Shown here one piece after another: positions 1 to 8,016 of a stretch of DNA of 64,000 nucleotides. Both the position numbers and the translations under genes were made by a program. A model generated the notes under the pieces. The model was not told where the DNA came from and did not search any database. It saw nothing but the letters and a program-made list of their open reading frames with translations. The stretch lies in NCBI GenBank assembly GCA_965213885.1, contig OZ243919.1, positions 1,302,001-1,366,000 of the forward strand, read 5' to 3'. The number at the start of each line of letters is the position of its first letter. Positions within the stretch are counted from its first letter, which is position 1. The DNA is from VYFG01 sp965213885. GTDB lineage: Bacteria > Pseudomonadota > Gammaproteobacteria > Arenicellales > Poriferihabitantaceae.

Positions 1-354
1 CGCCTCCAGGCCCGCTATGGCCGGCAATGGCGCTACCGGCGGAATGTCATCGGGAAAGAAACTTTCCAGCGAGCCGGTGAACGCCATCGAGCAGCCGATC
101 CGCTCCAGGATGGCCAGATCGTCCTCCAGGCTGCGGGGGTACTTGTCCAGGTCTTCCTGACTGTTGAACTGTAATGGGTTGACGAAGATGCTGGCGCAGG
201 TGGACCCGTTTTCCGCCACCGCTCTTTCGACCAGGGACCGGTGTCCATCGTGCAATGCTCCCATGGTGGGGACGAACCCCAGGGTCCGGCCCCGCTCTCT
301 TTGCACCTGGCACCAGTGTTTTGCTTCTGCGGGCGTTCCGAGAAATGTCGTCAT
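1..354 (-). CDS. panC: Pantothenate synthetase, N-terminal part (cut by window edge)
   Basis: Cytosolic enzyme that joins pantoate and beta-alanine using ATP, the last step of pantothenate synthesis. The 118 visible codons start at an ATG (352-354) and contain the family's nucleotide-binding signature FVPTMGALHDGH near residue 25 and the IFVNPLQF segment with the Q-F-N residues near residue 55. The C-terminal half lies outside the window. It begins 17 bp after mupP, so it is probably the last visible gene of the metY-to-panC run. Family assignment is secure; completeness cannot be judged. Confidence 0.93.
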   Translation of the reverse strand, partial: MTTFLGTPAEAKHWCQVQRERGRTLGFVPTMGALHDGHRSLVERAVAENGSTCASIFVNPLQFNSQEDLDKYPRSLEDDLAILERIGCSMAFTGSLESFFPDDIPPVAPLPAIAGLEA

Positions 355-371
355 GACACCCTCAAGCAGGT

Positions 372-1043
372 CTACCCGACCCACGGCCGAAGAGCCGCCG
401 GACACGGCAGGATCGCTGACGCCCCCCATGTGGCTGGATCATCGCCCGGACGGATATATCCCCAGGCCGCGACCACGGCATCCGCCCCTGCTGCCTTCGC
501 CGAGGCCACATCCCGCGCATCGTCGCCCACCATGAGAGCCCTTTCCGGGTGCACTCCCATGGTTTCACAAGCCAGCAACACGGGTTCTGGCCAGGGTTTG
601 CTGCGATTGGCGGTATCGCTGCAGATCATGCAGGCGGGCCGGTCCCGCATGCCCAGTTCCCGCAACAGCCGGTCCGTCAGGTAGGTGGGCTTGTTGGTGA
701 CGATCCCCCATGGCCGGGACCGGGATTCCAAATCGGTCAGGATCCCCTCCAGTCCGTCAAACAGGCGGGAGTGGCGGCTGATGTCGGATTCGTAGGCGGT
801 CAGGTAGCGATTCCATAATACCCGTGCCTCGTCGCTGTCCCTCGGCAGTCCATAGGCGATGCTGACCAGTGCGAGCCCGCCCTGGGATACCCAGGGACGA
901 AGCGAATCCAGCGGCATCGGGGGGCGTCCGTCCTCATCCAGTATCGTATTGACTGCGGCCACCAGATCCCCCGCGGTGTCCAGCAAGGTGCCATCCAGGT
1001 CGAACAGCACCGCGTCCGGTATCCGGTATGGTTGCCCGTGCAT
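372..1043 (-). CDS. mupP: HAD phosphatase, probable N-acetylmuramic acid 6-phosphate phosphatase MupP
   Basis: HAD-superfamily phosphatase of 223 residues. Motif I DLDGTLLDT lies at residues 15-23 with the nucleophile Asp15 and acid/base Asp17, motif II is VTNKP, and motif III/IV is the GDDARD segment near the C-terminus. The closest alternative is phosphoglycolate phosphatase (Gph), and glcDEF elsewhere in the window could support that. However, the order mtaD-ubiG-this gene is that of Pseudomonas mupP, and the C-terminal WGYI..DDPATWGA stretch resembles MupP. MupP dephosphorylates MurNAc-6-P in the peptidoglycan recycling route that bypasses de novo synthesis. The ATG at 1041-1043 is chosen because the upstream extension is arginine-rich and not conserved-looking. 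It starts 8 bp after ubiG. Confidence 0.82.
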   Translation of the reverse strand: MHGQPYRIPDAVLFDLDGTLLDTAGDLVAAVNTILDEDGRPPMPLDSLRPWVSQGGLALVSIAYGLPRDSDEARVLWNRYLTAYESDISRHSRLFDGLEGILTDLESRSRPWGIVTNKPTYLTDRLLRELGMRDRPACMICSDTANRSKPWPEPVLLACETMGVHPERALMVGDDARDVASAKAAGADAVVAAWGYIRPGDDPATWGASAILPCPAALRPWVG

Positions 1044-1051
1044 GGTGTCCC

Positions 1052-1780
1052 TCAGCCGGCAACGGCGCGGGCGAGGTAGTTCACGTCCACGCCGGGCGCC
1101 AGCCTGTATTGCTGGAACAGGGGATTGTAGTGCATGCCGGTCATCTCCGTGATCCGCAGGCCGGTCCGTGCGCACCAGCCATGCAGTTCCGATGGCTTGA
1201 TCAGTTTCTCATATTGGTGTGTACCCCTTGGCAGCAGCCGGAAAATATGTTCTGCGCCCAGAATGGCGAAGAGAAATGATTTCGGATTCCGGTTGATCGT
1301 GGAGAAGTATACCGAACCACCAGGCTTGACCAGGGTGGCACAGGCCGATACGACGCTGGCGGGATCCGGCACATGCTCCAGCATTTCCATGCAGGTGACG
1401 ACGTCGTATCCATCCGCATCCGATTCGGCAAGCGCCTCGGCCGTCATCTTCCGGTATTCCAGTTCAGCCCCGCTTTCCATGGCGTGCAGCCTGGCCACGT
1501 TGAGCGGGGCCTCACCCATGTCGATGCCCAAGACGCTGGCTCCCGCCAGGGCCATGGCCTCACTCAGTATCCCGCCTCCACATCCCACATCCACGACGCG
1601 CAGGCCCTCAAGCGGTGTACGCGTATTGATGTATCCCAGACGCAGGGGGTTGATCAGGTGCAGCGGCTTGAACTCGCTTTCGGGATCCCACCAGCGGCTG
1701 GCAACTTCCTCGAATTTGTCGATCTCCTGCGCATCCACGTTATCGTGCGCGGTGCCGTCTGCCTGGACTTGGGAATTCAT
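1052..1780 (-). CDS. ubiG: Ubiquinone biosynthesis O-methyltransferase UbiG
   Basis: SAM-dependent methyltransferase of 242 residues that carries out both O-methylations of ubiquinone synthesis. The N-terminal signature FEEVASRWWDPESEFKPLH (residues 23-41) is typical of UbiG, followed by the class I SAM-binding motif VVDVGCGGG (62-70) and the acidic residue of IDMGEA. The ATG at 1778-1780 overlaps the mtaD stop as ATGA; an in-frame upstream GTG would add 14 residues inside mtaD and is less likely. UbiG releases S-adenosylhomocysteine, which MtaD, encoded immediately upstream, can deaminate. Confidence 0.93.
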   Translation of the reverse strand: MNSQVQADGTAHDNVDAQEIDKFEEVASRWWDPESEFKPLHLINPLRLGYINTRTPLEGLRVVDVGCGGGILSEAMALAGASVLGIDMGEAPLNVARLHAMESGAELEYRKMTAEALAESDADGYDVVTCMEMLEHVPDPASVVSACATLVKPGGSVYFSTINRNPKSFLFAILGAEHIFRLLPRGTHQYEKLIKPSELHGWCARTGLRITEMTGMHYNPLFQQYRLAPGVDVNYLARAVAG

Positions 1781-3129
1781 GATCCGGAGGATGGAGACTG
1801 CCGGGCAATCTTCAAACCCCACTGCCTTGCATCAGCCAGGACACGATCCTCTTCCAGCCGGGTGAACGAACGGCTGTCGAGGACCTGGCATCCGCCGATC
1901 CAGACATGGCTGACCTGATCGCCCGCACAGCCATAGACCACCTGGCTGAGAGGGTGGTAGACCGGCAGGGATCTGGCGGAGGAAAGATCGATTGCCACCA
2001 TGTCGGCGAGCTTGCCGGGTTCTATGGACCCGATCCGGTCTTCCATGCCGAGTGCACGGGCACCGCCCATGGTCGCTGCCCAGAGAGACTGCGCCGCGTT
2101 CATGACGGAGGGGTCGCCGGAAATGCCCTTGGCCAGCAGGGACGCGGTCTGCATTTCGGACAGCATGTCCAGGTCGTTGTTGCTGGAAGCACCGTCGGTG
2201 CCGATTGCGACATTGACGCCCGCCCTCAGCAGGTCCGCCACCCGGCACATCCCGCTTGCAAGCTTCAGGTTGGACTGTGGGCAGTGAATCACGTTGACCC
2301 CAAGGGTGGCGACGGACTCGATCTCCATGTCCAGCAACTGGGTCATGTGGACCGCCGCGAGGCGCGGACCCACCAGCCCCAACCTGTCCAGCCGCTCCAG
2401 CGGGCGGACGCCGAAGTGGGCAATGGATTCGCTGATTTCGTGCTCGGTTTCATGGATATGCATGTGCACCTGACAATCCAGTTCTTCCGCCAGAGTGGCA
2501 ATCTTCTCCAGGGTCCCGTCGCTGACGGTATAGGGAGCATGCGGGGCGAAAGCCGCGTTCACCAGCCGGGAATGCCTCAGTTCATCCCGGGTTTCCAGGC
2601 CTTTTTCGATGTATTCCCCGGGTGTGCTGGCCCATGCCGTGGGGAACTCGATCGCGATCATTCCCACGGTTGCACGCATGCCCGCCGCCTCTGCACGGGC
2701 AGCCACAGTGTCGGGAAAGAAATACATGTCCTGGAAACAGGTCGTACCACCGCGAATCATCTCCAGCATGGCAAGGTCGGTGCCCGCAGCCACGTAGTCC
2801 CGGTCCACGAAGCGGGCTTCAGTTGGCCAGATATACTCGGACAGCCATTGCATCAGCGGCAGGTCGTCCGCGAATCCGCGCAGGAGGGTCATCGCGGCAT
2901 GGGTATGGGCATTGACCAGTCCGGGGATGAGGACGTGGTCGTCCAGCACCACGGTCTCATCGGACTCCCAGGTTCCGAGCACCTCCGGACATGCGCCGGT
3001 TGCGACAATGCGGTCCTTGACAATGACGACGGCGTGGTCTTCCAGTACCCTGGAAGGGTCGGAATTCCCCCCCCCGGCAACCGGAATCGTCCATCTGGGC
3101 AACAGTATCTTGTCCGCACGATTCATCAT
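1777..3129 (-). CDS. mtaD: 5-methylthioadenosine/S-adenosylhomocysteine deaminase
   Basis: Cytosolic metal-dependent amidohydrolase of 450 residues. It deaminates MTA or SAH to the inosyl derivatives. The metal-binding HTHAAMTL motif is near residue 75, further ligand His residues lie in HMHIHETEHE and AAVHMTQL, and the catalytic Asp is in GTDGASSNNDLD. Gene order with ubiG and mupP matches Pseudomonas mtaD. Either of two adjacent ATGs (3127-3129, 3124-3126) could start it; GGAGG sits well placed before the first. A run of nine G residues (plus-strand C, 3067-3075) encodes the Gly-Gly-Gly near residue 20. It starts 3 bp after the rhomboid gene. Confidence 0.9.
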   Translation of the reverse strand: MMNRADKILLPRWTIPVAGGGNSDPSRVLEDHAVVIVKDRIVATGACPEVLGTWESDETVVLDDHVLIPGLVNAHTHAAMTLLRGFADDLPLMQWLSEYIWPTEARFVDRDYVAAGTDLAMLEMIRGGTTCFQDMYFFPDTVAARAEAAGMRATVGMIAIEFPTAWASTPGEYIEKGLETRDELRHSRLVNAAFAPHAPYTVSDGTLEKIATLAEELDCQVHMHIHETEHEISESIAHFGVRPLERLDRLGLVGPRLAAVHMTQLLDMEIESVATLGVNVIHCPQSNLKLASGMCRVADLLRAGVNVAIGTDGASSNNDLDMLSEMQTASLLAKGISGDPSVMNAAQSLWAATMGGARALGMEDRIGSIEPGKLADMVAIDLSSARSLPVYHPLSQVVYGCAGDQVSHVWIGGCQVLDSRSFTRLEEDRVLADARQWGLKIARQSPSSGS

Positions 3130-3132
3130 GCC

Positions 3133-3846
3133 TCAAACCTCCCGGTAGGGTATGGGCCGGGGATTGTGGAACAGCCGGATCAGCAGGAACCCTGCCGCGA
3201 AACCGCCGATATGGGCCCAGAACGCGATCCCTCCCTGTTGGCCCGCCCCGATGGTGGCAAAGGCGCTCAAGGCCTGCAGTGTCAGCCAGATGCCCAGCAT
3301 CCAGATGGCGGGAATGGTTCGTCGCATCACGAAAAAACCGAGGATGATGGCAATATGGACGGACACGCGGGGATACAGTCGTGCATAGGCGCCCATGATG
3401 CCGCCGATGGCACCCGAAGCTCCCACCATGGGGACCATGCTCCCCGGGTCCGCGATCATCTGGGTGGCCACCGCCGCGATGCCGCCCAGGAGATAGAACA
3501 CGATGAAGCGGAAGGGCCGCAGGGCGTCCTCGATATTGTCAGCAAAGATCCAAAGGAACCACATGTTGCCGATGAGGTGCAGCCAGCCGCCATGCATGAA
3601 CATGGAACTGATGACATTGAACCAGCCCTGGGAGACCGGCGGGCAATAGCCGGCGGTGTCGGCCCAGCCCTGCGTGGCGCCCAGGATAGCGCCTGGTATG
3701 GCGCCGAACCGGCAGACCGACTCCACCAGAGCGGGATGGGTGCCCATGTTCTGGACCAGCACCCAGGCGAGCACGTTCAGGACAATCAGGCCGTAGGTAA
3801 CCCAGGCAACATGGTGAGTGGGATTCTCGTCCTTGTAGGGGATCAT
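3133..3846 (-). CDS. Rhomboid-family intramembrane serine protease
   Basis: Inner-membrane protease of 237 residues with about six hydrophobic segments. The rhomboid hallmarks are present: MHGGWLHLIGNMWFLW (residues 84-99), the catalytic serine in GASGAIGG (Ser144) and the catalytic histidine in HIGGFAAG (His212). Rhomboids cut transmembrane helices near the bilayer surface; the substrate here is unknown. The loop between the first two helices carries Cys45 and Cys68, which could form a disulfide. Its ATG overlaps the stop of the upstream hydrolase gene (ATGA), so the two are probably translationally coupled. Confidence 0.9.
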   Translation of the reverse strand: MIPYKDENPTHHVAWVTYGLIVLNVLAWVLVQNMGTHPALVESVCRFGAIPGAILGATQGWADTAGYCPPVSQGWFNVISSMFMHGGWLHLIGNMWFLWIFADNIEDALRPFRFIVFYLLGGIAAVATQMIADPGSMVPMVGASGAIGGIMGAYARLYPRVSVHIAIILGFFVMRRTIPAIWMLGIWLTLQALSAFATIGAGQQGGIAFWAHIGGFAAGFLLIRLFHNPRPIPYREV

Positions 3847-4646
3847 GGGTTTTCACGTATGAACCTGATCAGCGCATCCCGTACGCCATCGGGACTTTCC
3901 GACATCAGGTTGTGTCCGCAGTCAGGCAGCAGGGCGATCTCGGCGCGAGGATGCGCTTCCGCTGTCCTCTTCGCCAGTTTGCAGGGCGCCATCCGATCCT
4001 GGATGCCGCTCAGAAACAGGATGGGGCAGTCTGTCCTCTCCAGGGCCCCCGGTGCACCCTGGTAGGTGTTGCAGGCAGTGAGGTCGGTAAACACCGCCCC
4101 GTGACGGCTGTTTTCCATCAGCCGATACTGGTTGCCGGTGGACCAGAATCCGGGGTTGGGCTCACCGCCGATGGGGGACGCGTGACTCCACTGCGTCATC
4201 ATGGCATAGGCCTCTTCCGGCCGGTCCCTGGCGGCGTCCAGGAGAACCGGCGCAACCGTCATGGGAAAACTGAACCCGACCAGTGAAAGAGACGCCAGCG
4301 GCAGTGCCGTGGTAGGGCGATTACCGGCTGCCTCGAGGCAGATCAGCGCACCCATGCTATGCCCTACCAGGTGATGCCGGCGGCCGAGTCCCAGGCACAT
4401 CAGTTCGTTCAGCCATTGCGCGTAACCCTCTATGCTATCCATGGCATCACCATCGCTCTGCCCATGGCCCGGCAGGTCAATGGCCAGGGCATTGTATCCG
4501 TGGTAGGCGAAGAACCGGCTCTGGTGACACCACACCGAGTGATCCATGGCCGTTCCATGGACAAAGATCACGGTATCAAGCGTGGGATCCACCTCCCTTG
4601 AAGCCGTATAGGCATAATACCGCTGTTGTTCCAGGTTCAGTTTCAT
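3843..4646 (-). CDS. Alpha/beta hydrolase
   Basis: Soluble alpha/beta-fold hydrolase of 267 residues. The oxyanion-hole motif FVHGTAMD is near residue 28, the nucleophile elbow GHSMG places Ser97, a likely acid is the Asp of GIQDRMAP, and the catalytic His lies in LPDCGHNLMSE. It falls among generic ester/lactone/C-C hydrolases; no feature fixes the substrate. It starts 14 bp after metY and overlaps the rhomboid gene by four bases, so it belongs to the same transcript. No signal peptide is visible. Confidence 0.85.
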   Translation of the reverse strand: MKLNLEQQRYYAYTASREVDPTLDTVIFVHGTAMDHSVWCHQSRFFAYHGYNALAIDLPGHGQSDGDAMDSIEGYAQWLNELMCLGLGRRHHLVGHSMGALICLEAAGNRPTTALPLASLSLVGFSFPMTVAPVLLDAARDRPEEAYAMMTQWSHASPIGGEPNPGFWSTGNQYRLMENSRHGAVFTDLTACNTYQGAPGALERTDCPILFLSGIQDRMAPCKLAKRTAEAHPRAEIALLPDCGHNLMSESPDGVRDALIRFIRENP

Positions 4647-4660
4647 CGTAGCCAGTGTGT

Positions 4661-5962
4661 TCAGGAAACCGCTTTGCGGGACTGGTGAATCGCACGAGAA
4701 AGGTCCTCCAGCAGATCATCCGCGTCCTCGAGACCGATGGAAAGCCGGATGGTACCGGGGCTGATGCCGGCTTCCAGCAGGTCGGTCTCGCTCATCCGGT
4801 AGTGGGTGGTGCTTGCCGGATGGATGACCAGACTCTTGGCATCACCAACGTTGGCAAGGTGGGAGAAGATCTGCAGGCTCTCGACGAATACCCTCCCGGC
4901 CTCGCGGCCGCCCTTGAGGGTAAAGCTGAACACAGCGCCCGCACCCCTCGGCAGCAGCGACCGGGCAAGGTGATAGTCCGGATGTTCCGGCAATTCCGGG
5001 TAACTGACGTCCTCCACCGCGTCCTCGCCCTGGAGAAACTCGATCACCCTGCGGGTGTTGGCCACGTGGCGGTCCATACGGATGGAAAGCGTCTCCAGCC
5101 CCTGGAGAACATAAAATGCCGTGGTGGGGCTCATGCAGGCACCGAAGTCCCTCAGCCCCTCACGCCTCGCGCGCAGCAGAAACGCGCCGGTGGAGGATTC
5201 CTCGTCGAAAGACATCTGGTGAAACCCCTCATAGGGCTCACTGAGGGTGGGAAACTTGCCGCTTTGCTCCCAGTTGAAGCGGCCGTTGTCCACCAGGGCG
5301 CCGCCGATCACAGTCCCATGGCCGCAGAGGAACTTGGTTGCGGAATGCATGATGATATCCGCGCCGTAATCAAACGGCCTGATCAGATAGGGTGTCGTGA
5401 ACGTGGAATCAATGACCAGTGGAATGCCGTGTTCGTGCGCCACCTCGGCCACAGCCGGCAGGTTCAGGACATCGTTTCCCGGATTGCCCAGTACCTCCCC
5501 GAAGATCATCCGGGTTTCCGGCCGGATGGCGGCCCGGATCGCGTCGATCTCCCGGGGGGATACAAATGTGGTCGTAATCCCGAAGCGGGGAAGGGTGTAC
5601 TGCAGCAGGTTGTGGCTGCCGCCGTAAATCGCGCTGGATGACACGATATGCGATCCCGAGTCCATCAGCGTGGTGATGGCGAGATGGAGGGCGGCCTGGC
5701 CGCTGGCGGTGGCGATGCCTCCAACGCCTTCCTCAAGCGCGGCGACACGTTCCTCGAGCACCGACACAGTGGGATTGGACAAGCGGGAATATGCGTGCCC
5801 CGGCCTTTCCATGTTGAACAGGGACGCGGCATGCTCGCTGTCACGGAAGACGTAACTCGCGGTCTGGTAGATGGGTACGGCGCGAGCACCGGTACTGGGA
5901 TCCGGCACTTGGCCTGCGTGTAGAGCCAGGGTATCGAACCTGGTGCGAGTGGGTTGCGACAT
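4661..5962 (-). CDS. metY: O-acetylhomoserine aminocarboxypropyltransferase (sulfhydrylase)
   Basis: PLP enzyme of 433 residues from the Cys/Met metabolism family that makes homocysteine from O-acetylhomoserine and sulfide. It starts with the typical TLALHAGQ segment (residues 11-18), has PIYQTASYVF (30-39) and the PLP lysine in HSATKF (Lys210), with GHGTVIGG after it. The length fits MetY rather than the shorter MetB/MetC enzymes. It is the first gene of the minus-strand run that continues to panC and is divergent from the PaiB-like gene, with about 200 bp between them. No SAM or SAH riboswitch was recognised in that spacer. Confidence 0.9.
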   Translation of the reverse strand: MSQPTRTRFDTLALHAGQVPDPSTGARAVPIYQTASYVFRDSEHAASLFNMERPGHAYSRLSNPTVSVLEERVAALEEGVGGIATASGQAALHLAITTLMDSGSHIVSSSAIYGGSHNLLQYTLPRFGITTTFVSPREIDAIRAAIRPETRMIFGEVLGNPGNDVLNLPAVAEVAHEHGIPLVIDSTFTTPYLIRPFDYGADIIMHSATKFLCGHGTVIGGALVDNGRFNWEQSGKFPTLSEPYEGFHQMSFDEESSTGAFLLRARREGLRDFGACMSPTTAFYVLQGLETLSIRMDRHVANTRRVIEFLQGEDAVEDVSYPELPEHPDYHLARSLLPRGAGAVFSFTLKGGREAGRVFVESLQIFSHLANVGDAKSLVIHPASTTHYRMSETDLLEAGISPGTIRLSIGLEDADDLLEDLSRAIHQSRKAVS

Positions 5963-6168
5963 GGGAGAAGTCGGGGTGACAGACCGGTACCGGGATTCTA
6001 ACCCGAATAGATGGTTTCTACTTCACGCATACGGGCACCCGGAATCCGTCCATGCTGCCGCCGGTGATATGAATGCCTGTACTGTGCGTTTCACAAGCCG
6101 GGCCGGGCGACCTAGGCAAAATGGGGGCATGCCGTTAAGCTTGCGGATTTCGAATACGGCTGAAACCG

Positions 6169-6783
6169 ATGTATGTTCCGGAGCATTTCGCGTATGAAGA
6201 TCGCGAACAGGTACTTGAATTTGTCCGGCGTTACGCCTTTGCCGTGCTGGTAAGTGTGGACGGGGGTATCCCGTTTGCCACTCATCTGCCGTTGATCGTG
6301 AAGGAGTCGGAAAGAGCGGTTCTGCTCGAGGGCCACGTGGCGGCCGGCAATCCGCACCGGACACTGCTGGGCGGCGGACAACATCTGGCCATTTTCAACG
6401 GCCCCCATGCCTACGTGTCACCGACCTGGTATCGTGATCCCGGGGTGCCGACGTGGAATTACGTGGCCGTGCACATGTCCGGTCCGGTGGAACTGGTCGA
6501 GAATCCCAGGGAACTGGCAGGAATCGTCGGAGAGTTGGCAACCCGGCACGAGCAGGACAACCCCACGCCCTGGGACCAGCAGTATGGGCCTACGATGCTG
6601 CGGTCCATTACCGGCTTCCGGATGACGGTGGAACGGATCTCGGGAAAGCGGAAACTGAGTCAGAACCGAACCAGGGAGGACCGTCTCGGCGTGACCCAGG
6701 CCCTGGAAAGACCGTTCGGCCGGGAGCCCGATACCGGAGAACTGAACATCAGGCAACTCATGCTTGGGGAACTGGATGCATGA
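6169..6783 (+). CDS. FMN-binding negative transcriptional regulator, PaiB family
   Basis: Protein of 204 residues matching the PaiB family, a split-barrel flavin-binding fold named after the Bacillus sporulation/protease regulator. The start MYVPEHF, the GIPFATHLPLI stretch near residue 39, and the NGPHAYVSPTWY (residues 81-92) and VPTWNYVAVH (98-107) motifs are family hallmarks. In proteobacteria its role is often unclear, and it may be an oxidoreductase rather than a repressor. Its stop overlaps the next start (ATGA at 6780), so it is co-expressed with the hydroxyacid dehydrogenase. Confidence 0.87.
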   Translation: MYVPEHFAYEDREQVLEFVRRYAFAVLVSVDGGIPFATHLPLIVKESERAVLLEGHVAAGNPHRTLLGGGQHLAIFNGPHAYVSPTWYRDPGVPTWNYVAVHMSGPVELVENPRELAGIVGELATRHEQDNPTPWDQQYGPTMLRSITGFRMTVERISGKRKLSQNRTREDRLGVTQALERPFGREPDTGELNIRQLMLGELDA

Positions 6784-7757
6784 ACGGCAAGCACACAAGA
6801 TCCGTTGTACTGGTGACCCGCAAGCTTCCCCCGGCGGTGGAAGCGCGCGTTGCCCGGGATTACGAGTGTATCCTCAACAGGGATGACCGGTTATACGACG
6901 ACGCGGAACTGGTGGAACGGTCGGATGGCGTGGACGCCATCGTCTGCTGCCACACGGAACAGTTTACCCGGTCGGTGATCGGACAGCTTCCGGACAGCGT
7001 TCGAGCGATCGCCAATTTTTCCGTGGGAGTGGATCATTGTGATCTGGACGCAGCCAGGAGGAAGGGAATCGTGGTGACCAACACACCCGACGTGCTCTCC
7101 GATGCCACCGCGGAAATCACCATGCTCTGTATGCTTGGTGCGGCCCGTCGGGCGGGAGAAGGCTTTCACATGGTACGGCAGAAACTCTGGCATGACTGGA
7201 GCCCTACCTTCATGCTCGGCACACAGGTCACGGGCAAGCGCTTTGGCATAGTGGGAATGGGGCGGGTTGGCCAGGTGGCGGCAAGACGCGCCCGGGGGTT
7301 CGACATGAAGGTCCACTATCATAACCGCCACCGCCTGACTCCGGCGGCGGAGCAGGACGCCGTCTACCATGAGACCCTGGACAGCCTCCTGGCGGTGAGC
7401 GATGTCCTGTCATTGCACTGCCCGAACAATCCGGACTCAAGGGGGCTGTTGAACGCGGAGCGGATCGGACAGCTCCCCGATGGCGCTATTGTGGTGAATA
7501 CCGCCCGTGGCGCAGTAGTGGACGATGAAGCACTGGTGGAGGCCCTCGGGAGCGGCCGTATCAGGGCAGCGGGTCTCGATGTTTTCAACGGTGAGCCGGA
7601 CGGCATCCATCCCGCATACCGCGAGCTTGACAATGTCTTTGTCCTGCCGCATCTGGGCAGTGCCACCATGGAAACCAGGGATGCAATGGGATTTCGTGCG
7701 CTCGACAACCTGGACGCGATTTTCGCCGGGCGGGAGCCTGCGGACCGGGTGGCCTGA
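6780..7757 (+). CDS. D-2-hydroxyacid dehydrogenase (probable glyoxylate/hydroxypyruvate reductase)
   Basis: NAD(P)-dependent enzyme of 325 residues of the D-isomer 2-hydroxyacid dehydrogenase family. The dinucleotide motif GMGRVG is at residues 159-164, followed by the HNRHR segment (181-185) after the second strand. The catalytic triad is visible: Arg243 in NTARGAVVD, Glu272 in FNGEPD and His291 in LPHLGSA. Basic residues after the second strand suggest NADPH preference. The GVDHCDLDAARRKGI segment is typical of glyoxylate/hydroxypyruvate reductases. The ATG at 6780 overlaps the previous stop. It could handle glyoxylate made by GlcDEF encoded further on. Confidence 0.85.
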   Translation: MNGKHTRSVVLVTRKLPPAVEARVARDYECILNRDDRLYDDAELVERSDGVDAIVCCHTEQFTRSVIGQLPDSVRAIANFSVGVDHCDLDAARRKGIVVTNTPDVLSDATAEITMLCMLGAARRAGEGFHMVRQKLWHDWSPTFMLGTQVTGKRFGIVGMGRVGQVAARRARGFDMKVHYHNRHRLTPAAEQDAVYHETLDSLLAVSDVLSLHCPNNPDSRGLLNAERIGQLPDGAIVVNTARGAVVDDEALVEALGSGRIRAAGLDVFNGEPDGIHPAYRELDNVFVLPHLGSATMETRDAMGFRALDNLDAIFAGREPADRVA

Positions 7758-7760
7758 ACC

Positions 7761-7784
7761 CATCCCCCCCGAAGCGGAGGGATG
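7761..7784. terminator. Possible hairpin terminator between convergent genes
   Basis: CATCCCCCC pairs with GGAGGGATG apart from one mismatch, with a short loop, in the 37-bp gap between two convergent genes. There is no clear T tract on either side, so this is a structural guess. Confidence 0.35.
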
Positions 7785-7794
7785 ATCGCAGCAC

Positions 7795-7968
7795 CTATTC
7801 CGTGTCGGAATTTTTTACCGTTTCCTGGTACCAGGTAGTCCAGGCGCCTGACAGAACGATCACGACAATTGCCCAGAAGGGGGCTTTACCGATGGAGCCT
7901 GCAAGGCCCAGAAGAAAGGCGCTGACCAGGATCGTCCCAACCAGTCCGGCGATCACTTCATTTTTCAT
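7795..7968 (-). CDS. Small two-helix membrane protein, unknown function
   Basis: Encodes 57 residues, MKNEVIAGLVGTILVSAFLL and onward, with two hydrophobic segments (about residues 5-24 and 30-45) and a charged tail. I do not recognise a family. The composition and the clean start and stop between flanking genes suggest a real gene. An upstream in-frame GTG (7975-7977) would add three residues. It lies 48 bp downstream of the amidase start on the same strand, so it may have its own promoter or be the tail of a transcript. Confidence 0.55.
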   Translation of the reverse strand: MKNEVIAGLVGTILVSAFLLGLAGSIGKAPFWAIVVIVLSGAWTTWYQETVKNSDTE

Positions 7969-8016
7969 GACTTTCACAACTGTCTATCATCGCCGATCGG
8001 GGCCGCCGGGTAAACT

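Noticed and set aside
372..1043. Calling this HAD gene phosphoglycolate phosphatase because glcDEF is in the same window.
   Set aside because: glcDEF is about 12 kb away in another operon, whereas the neighbours mtaD and ubiG and the C-terminal motif point to MupP. Gph remains an alternative.
1906..4065. Another very long plus-strand open frame.
   Set aside because: It lies opposite mtaD, the rhomboid gene and the hydrolase, all of which have clear catalytic motifs; the frame has shadow composition.
5963..6168. Possible SAM or SAH riboswitch ahead of metY.
   Set aside because: I looked for the conserved cores of known SAM and SAH riboswitches in the metY leader and found none that I could support.
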